Shown here one piece after another: positions 59,683 through 64,000 of a stretch of 64,000 bases of DNA. Source of the DNA: Saccharomycopsis malanga (taxonomy: Eukaryota; Ascomycota; Saccharomycetes; Ascoideales; Saccharomycopsidaceae); contig CP025322.1 in the NCBI GenBank assembly GCA_004014935.1, forward strand, positions 1,054,001 to 1,118,000. Reading direction: 5' to 3'. The notes below the pieces were generated by a model. That model was given only the letters and a program-made list of their open reading frames with translations, did no database searches and was not told the origin of the DNA. The first letter of the stretch is position 1; each line of letters starts with the position of its first letter. Both the position numbers and the translations under genes were made by a program.

Positions 59683-61002
59683 TCAGCTTTTAAGGCTGTT
59701 TTTCTTGTAAATTCTAGTGTACTGTTCCTTCAAGAAATCGTCAAAAGTCATTTCAGACTGATGCAATATTTCTCTTGTTAAAGTCTTTTCACCAACTCCA
59801 ATGTCGTTGTTTTTTGGACTTATCAATGGAACAACGTTTTCATATGCTGAAAGGACCTGTTGATCAGAAGCTTCAGACATGAGAATGTCCCATTGCTCAG
59901 AAAAAGAAGAGATATCAAACTGTTCATTGACAGTAGACACTTTCCCCACTGTGTCGTAGCCAAAAGGTATAAGGATGTGCTGCTGGTCAACTAGTTCAGG
60001 CACCATGGACTTTTTCGCACTGCTTGCCAAAAGGGAGGGCAAGGTGCTGGTTGGAACAACAGGTACGGTGGCATCAAAGTCTAGAATTGATGCAATTAGT
60101 GATATTAGTCTTGTGTCCAACGCAGCACTGTTCTTACTGTCAGCACTAGGGACATATATTAAGGATCCACCGTGTTTTAAAGCTATAATACGTAGAACTT
60201 GCTGTATATATTCAAATGTGTCTGTGCTGAAAGGCACTGATTTGGATTGTTCGAATCTTGATATCAAGCCTGAGTTGACTACACTGATGAGTAGCTGGAA
60301 CCCAAGAGGAGCATCGCATTCACCTGGCATGAGTGTGACCATATTTGACTGTATAGACCGAGATTCTGCTCTTTTATCGCTACCACCAATACTAATTCCA
60401 TTGACAAGATACTCTGCGTTTTTTACTTTGAACATTTGGAGCAACTCTTGATTTCTTGTCTCGTTATAAAATAGAGACTTGAGTATTTTGAGCCAGCGGT
60501 GTAAAAACCTGAGCCATTTACAAGGCTCATTATTTACATTCAAAATGGGTACAACCAACAAATCGGTATAACTAAGCTCCTTTTGGTTCTTGAATTTCCC
60601 CATGAACAACTCTATCAAGTCTTTGTAATATTTTTCTGATTGTACTTGTTGAGCTTCATCGAGTGGGTCATTGTAATTTTCATCTACAATGGTATATATA
60701 TCCAAATGACTTGACATGTCCTTATTTTCGTCTTTGAACTCTACAAAAGAGTACCCAAACCCAAAATCGTTCGCAAACTTCTCTGTGTCGCTAACGCCGT
60801 CCTTTGGGTTACCTAGTGAACTCGTCAACAGAAGCAATTCATCGTTTGTCAGCCGCACATTGTTGATGGCATTAAGCTTGTTCACTATAACATTATGATC
60901 TGCTGAATCGCCCGCGATTAGAAAGATTGATTTGTAAGTCGTTGACTTTGATAAAACCAACGATTGTAACAAATTATGCCATACACCTTCTCTAGTTGCC
61001 AT
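59683..61002 (-). CDS. Dynein light intermediate chain
   Basis: This 439-aa protein starts at ATG 61002. It has the Ras-like domain of dynein light intermediate chains: GVWHNLLQSLVLSKSTTYKS, then FLIAGDSADHNVIVNKL in place of a P-loop (the GKS/T is lost), and the family hallmark FANDFGFGYSFVEFKDENKD. Later blocks include TDLLVVPILNVNNEPCKWLR and LIPFGYDTVGKVSTVNEQFD. It links the dynein heavy chain to cargo or cortical anchors in nuclear positioning; S. cerevisiae Dyn3 is the counterpart. It is complete and apparently functional, of interest because a dynein heavy-chain fragment lies 10 kb away. Confidence 0.82.
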   Translation of the reverse strand: MATREGVWHNLLQSLVLSKSTTYKSIFLIAGDSADHNVIVNKLNAINNVRLTNDELLLLTSSLGNPKDGVSDTEKFANDFGFGYSFVEFKDENKDMSSHLDIYTIVDENYNDPLDEAQQVQSEKYYKDLIELFMGKFKNQKELSYTDLLVVPILNVNNEPCKWLRFLHRWLKILKSLFYNETRNQELLQMFKVKNAEYLVNGISIGGSDKRAESRSIQSNMVTLMPGECDAPLGFQLLISVVNSGLISRFEQSKSVPFSTDTFEYIQQVLRIIALKHGGSLIYVPSADSKNSAALDTRLISLIASILDFDATVPVVPTSTLPSLLASSAKKSMVPELVDQQHILIPFGYDTVGKVSTVNEQFDISSFSEQWDILMSEASDQQVLSAYENVVPLISPKNNDIGVGEKTLTREILHQSEMTFDDFLKEQYTRIYKKNSLKS

Positions 61003-61938
61003 CTTGCTGCTTTGTAAGCCCTCACTTGTAGCACATTCTATACCTTACTCGTTCATTATATAAACACAGTAAACCTATATTATATGGTAGTGCTAATAGT
61101 AATTTACGTGCTATGATCTCAGGCTCAAGATACATGTATATTTACCATACATATATTGTGACATTGACTTAATAATAATGATAGTATATTACATTTCGAG
61201 CCCAGTAAATACCAATTTCGTATATACGCGCTATGTCTAAAGGGATTTGGTAAAACCCAACGAAGAAAAGTCAATCATGTCCGACCTTCATAGTTCTCTT
61301 ATTTAATATTCATTAATTTGGAAAGTAAGCACTAGACTTTGGTCTAGGTCGTATTTCAGACTGTTGCAGTTGCCTGTAAAGTCATCTTCAGCATCGTAAA
61401 AAGCAGCGAGTAACATGTTTTCGAGTCAACAATCGAACCCGTGAGGTTGTTAGGTCTTTTTCTCTTTTCCGAGAGCCCTGACCACTGAGCCAAATGGCCC
61501 AGTGGCTGTGATATTGACTTGAAGAAGAATAAATAAACTAAATTTGTGCAGATTTGTAGAGCAGCTGTAACAGTTGGTAATAATGCTGTGTATAGCAGTC
61601 AAGAGGGTAAAGAACAACGGGAGAGATAATGTGATTCAAGAACAACAGAGGAATAAATGATATTAGAACTAGACATTTGTAAAGATGAAAGGGTAAAAGA
61701 ACATACTCTCTATAATTCTAACACATGATACTAATAATGAACGGGAAACTTAAATACAAAACAAATTGTTAACAATGGTTTAACAAAAGCAGTTTTCCTT
61801 ATCATCTTCTAATTTTATTGCTACAAATGAATTAAAGTTGGGTGGGTGTCCTGTTTATTCAGCTTTGAAAAGTCGGTTAATTTTTCCATCCCCTTGCTAC
61901 AGTTATCATAAATAGAAGAATCATTTTAAAGTACAGAT
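61003..61938. other. Intergenic containing SINE-like copy A
   Basis: Upstream region of the light intermediate chain, the full-length repeat copy A (61171-61506), and an AT-rich 3' flank of the Sec10-domain gene. No protein gene. Confidence 0.5.
61171..61506 (-). mobile_element. SINE-like element copy A, longest copy, with target-site duplication
   Basis: The element is 336 bp and is read on the minus strand. It begins GCCACTGGGCCATT and contains TGGCTCAGTGG (positions 15-25), a perfect A-box (TRGCNNAGYGG), then a CTCT/AGAG hairpin, AAAAAGACC, and GGTTCGATT (positions 68-76), close to the B-box GGTTCGANTCC. A unique middle follows, then TATTTACTGGGCTCGAAATG and a short AT-rich tail with ATT repeats. 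Flanks are TGTGACATTGACTT (61157-61170) and TGTGATATTGACTT (61507-61520), 13 of 14 identical. Promoter boxes, tail and a long duplication together indicate a tRNA-derived SINE moved by a LINE. It is not a functional tRNA, because the acceptor stem does not close. Confidence 0.7.
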
Positions 61939-64000
61939 TTATATAAAGCTTCCAAATTTGTTTAGGAAGCTTGAATTATAGTCAGATCGTTTGCCTACGT
62001 ATTGTTGGATTGTGTCAGGATTCAAGTTTGCCAATTGACTTTCTTTGATCAAACTATTAATGTAGTTAGGCTGCACAGTAAACAAGTTTGCCAATTCTCG
62101 AAGAATGGAAAACTTTTCCGAAAGTTGATCTATTTTCCATGAATCCACGAGTGATTGGTAGCTTATGATATCTTTTGTAAGAATAATGCCACCAATCTCG
62201 TTAATCTGGAACTTTTTCAAGTGCGCTACAAGCAAATTTAGCAAGTTGATACCAATTTCCACGAGAAAGTTTGTCAAGTTAGAACTGGTGAGTAAACGTT
62301 TTGGAACAAGTTGATCCAAATACAAATTGTTCAAGAATTTGATAATGTCTTGGCAAGTTTCTGTATCTTCGTTATTGAATTCATTGTTGATCAAATCATC
62401 ATCATCAAACACAGCTCCCATGTTAGTGAGTTTACGGTTTGTAACATAAAAGTCTTTTTTCTTTTGCTTGTCCAAATGATATTGAATTTTATTGATGACT
62501 AGCTCCACTGAGTCTTTCAAAATAATATTGAGACAAAGTTCGCAAGTGGTCAAGTAACCATTTGTTAAACTGACGATTCTTTTCTTGATAGTGGAGTTAT
62601 TTATTGATAATGGTAATATGATGAGCTTGATATAATCCGTAAGCAACTTGAGTATCTTATTGGCTTTGTTGATGATTCTCAAATAGTTTACATTCAACAC
62701 ATCGTTCTTCTTGAAATCTATATGGATCAACTTATAATAAGCCAACTCAAGGCCAAACTCCAAGTACGTGCCAATGCCGAATATTAAAATTCTGAGTATT
62801 TCAAGCGAATATTCTGGGATATTCATTGGTTTCAAATCAGATATTCTCGATAAGGACTCGACAGAATTCTGGATCATAAAATCAATCTTAGTAAACTTTA
62901 TATCATTATCATTATGGGAGCCATCTCCAGCCGTAAATCCTTCGTCCTCGTCATCAAAATCAGCAGGCCCGCCATCAGCATAGTCCGCATCATCTTTCAT
63001 TTCGCTGAATATACCACTCATATTGTCGAGTTTTGGTGATAATAAAAGCGAGTCATTAAGACTAGAAAACTTTGATGAATTAGACGATGAACGTTCGAGC
63101 TTGGATTTCATATAACTACGCAATTGAATAAGTCTATTTTTCTCCAACAAGTTATGGGTGCCGGTTTTCGCACTGGAGGATGAAAGGGTAGGTGATGAAA
63201 GAGGCGATAACAAGGTGGATTCTTTCACAGAATCAGTAGTAGCTAAACGGACTTGCAAGGCTTTATCTTGGAAAATTCTAGGATGTTTTGCTTCAAAGTT
63301 GGAATTTATTTTAGCATAGATTTCTTCTAACGATTTTTTTTCCTTTTCAATGTAATTCTTTTCTGTAAGTGTTTGGAAAAACAATTCATTGTGTTGGGCA
63401 TCAATGAGATTGTTTAGATCATCGGCGACGGTCTTTTCATCAAGCTTAGAGCCTTCGTTGAGAACATCGCTGGCAACTGTCTTTTTAACTAGCGCATCCT
63501 CCAAATATACTTTGGAGTGGTTCTCACCAAAGAATTCCTTGGTATCGGAAACGAAACCAGTAATTGTTATATAAAGTAAATGCAATAGACGAGTATAAGT
63601 CAAGTTATTAAGCGATTGGGCGAAATTCAACAAGTTTACTACAATATTACTTAATTTTTTTTGAAATATTTTTTTCAAAAACATATCAAACACTTTAAGG
63701 AAAAAGTGCCGTGACTTGTTGAAAATAATCTTTATGAGATTGAATTGGTTCACAATAAGGTTTTTGAATTTGCCAATAAGCTCTTCTAATTGCGGTAAAT
63801 ACTCTAAAAGCCTTTCGGAATTGTAATGAATGACGGGATCCGATAACACTTTCCAAAATTCATGTTCTTCATTGAGAAACTCCCCATTATTGAGCATATA
63901 CTCTTCTTCAGGCGACGCAGTGTTCAAAAACTCGATTTTATCCAAATATGTGTCATATATATCCACGGAGTTCTCATTAAAATCAATTAATATATCGAAA
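61939..64000 (-). CDS. Sec10-domain protein, probably Rcy1-like, 5' part beyond window
   Basis: The frame is open through the right edge. The apparent start inside the window is a GTG, and sense codons (FDILIDFNENS) continue before it, so at least 686 residues of a longer protein are seen. It is a helical vesicle-tether protein. The C-terminal part HLKKFQINEIGGIILTKDII, followed by SYQSLVDSWKIDQL and ELANLFTVQPNYI, ending QYVGKRSDYN, matches the shared C-terminal domain of exocyst Sec10 and the recycling F-box protein Rcy1. The wording GG..L..D...YQ..V..W is nearer to Rcy1, but the F-box that would prove it lies outside the window. Acidic insert near 62930-63000. Confidence 0.6.
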   Translation of the reverse strand, partial: FDILIDFNENSVDIYDTYLDKIEFLNTASPEEEYMLNNGEFLNEEHEFWKVLSDPVIHYNSERLLEYLPQLEELIGKFKNLIVNQFNLIKIIFNKSRHFFLKVFDMFLKKIFQKKLSNIVVNLLNFAQSLNNLTYTRLLHLLYITITGFVSDTKEFFGENHSKVYLEDALVKKTVASDVLNEGSKLDEKTVADDLNNLIDAQHNELFFQTLTEKNYIEKEKKSLEEIYAKINSNFEAKHPRIFQDKALQVRLATTDSVKESTLLSPLSSPTLSSSSAKTGTHNLLEKNRLIQLRSYMKSKLERSSSNSSKFSSLNDSLLLSPKLDNMSGIFSEMKDDADYADGGPADFDDEDEGFTAGDGSHNDNDIKFTKIDFMIQNSVESLSRISDLKPMNIPEYSLEILRILIFGIGTYLEFGLELAYYKLIHIDFKKNDVLNVNYLRIINKANKILKLLTDYIKLIILPLSINNSTIKKRIVSLTNGYLTTCELCLNIILKDSVELVINKIQYHLDKQKKKDFYVTNRKLTNMGAVFDDDDLINNEFNNEDTETCQDIIKFLNNLYLDQLVPKRLLTSSNLTNFLVEIGINLLNLLVAHLKKFQINEIGGIILTKDIISYQSLVDSWKIDQLSEKFSILRELANLFTVQPNYINSLIKESQLANLNPDTIQQYVGKRSDYNSSFLNKFGSFI

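Noticed and set aside
61425-61506. Functional tRNA gene suggested by A- and B-box matches
   Set aside because: The acceptor and T stems do not pair, no sensible anticodon arm forms, and the same head recurs in other copies with tails and flanking duplications, which fits a SINE-like repeat.
1-64000. CRISPR arrays, operons and bacterial-type elements
   Set aside because: The gene content, introns and promoters are those of a yeast nuclear chromosome; no direct-repeat/spacer arrays were seen.

Overview
The window looks like a gene-dense, AT-rich chromosomal segment of a budding yeast (Saccharomycotina). Nearly all genes are intronless single-copy housekeeping genes with yeast orthologues: FCP1, MMS22, TSR1, IDP1, IKI3/ELP1, FBP1, SYO1, RPS29, MRM2, BTN1 and a CCW14/SSR1 wall protein. 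The few introns have GTATGT or GTAAGT donors and CTAAC/CTAAT/CTGAC branch sites lying only 8-12 nt before the acceptor. I read every codon of FBP1 (338 aa) and found no CTG, which fits the CTG-Ser clade (Candida/Debaryomyces type) but does not prove it. I found no tRNA or rRNA gene.

Layout, left to right. The 5' part of a sterol acyltransferase-like MBOAT gene runs off the left edge (- strand). A GPI-anchored aspartyl-protease-like protein with altered active-site motifs follows (-), then BTN1 (+), FCP1 (+), the large MMS22 (-) divergent from NAT4 (+), a secreted RNase T2 (-), RPS29 (-), TSR1 (+) and IDP1 (+). Next come a two-exon mitochondrial-type membrane protein (-), CCW14/SSR1 (-) divergent from ELP1 (+), FBP1 (-), an orphan secreted protein (-), a large TAG1-like vacuolar membrane protein (+) and SYO1 (-). 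The right third holds a tiny membrane ORF (+), an alpha-glucoside permease (-), a three-exon small gene with a 28-nt microexon (+), a dynein heavy-chain relic (+), a coiled-coil membrane protein (-), MRM2 with one intron (+), a Pho85-type cyclin (+), a dynein light intermediate chain (-) and a Sec10-domain/Rcy1-like gene running off the right edge (-).

Themes: ribosome production (RPS29, TSR1, SYO1, MRM2), tRNA modification and transcription (ELP1, FCP1), genome stability (MMS22), carbon metabolism (FBP1, IDP1, the permease), cell surface (CCW14, the protease-like protein) and transport/motor functions.

The most unusual content lies between genes. (1) A family of short interspersed repeats has a Pol III A-box-like head (one copy also has a B-box-like match) and an AT-rich or ATT-rich tail. 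Two copies have about 14-bp target-site duplications, which is the signature of a tRNA-derived SINE and very rare in budding yeasts. (2) A structured, promoter-bearing segment between two convergent genes (about 17605-17848) looks like an unannotated H/ACA-like RNA gene. (3) A 3.5-kb gene-free interval (52210-55746) is rich in perfect palindromes. Several apparent starts used non-ATG codons, so I moved them to the first in-frame ATG (NAT4, RNase T2, IDP1, FBP1, the orphan secreted protein).
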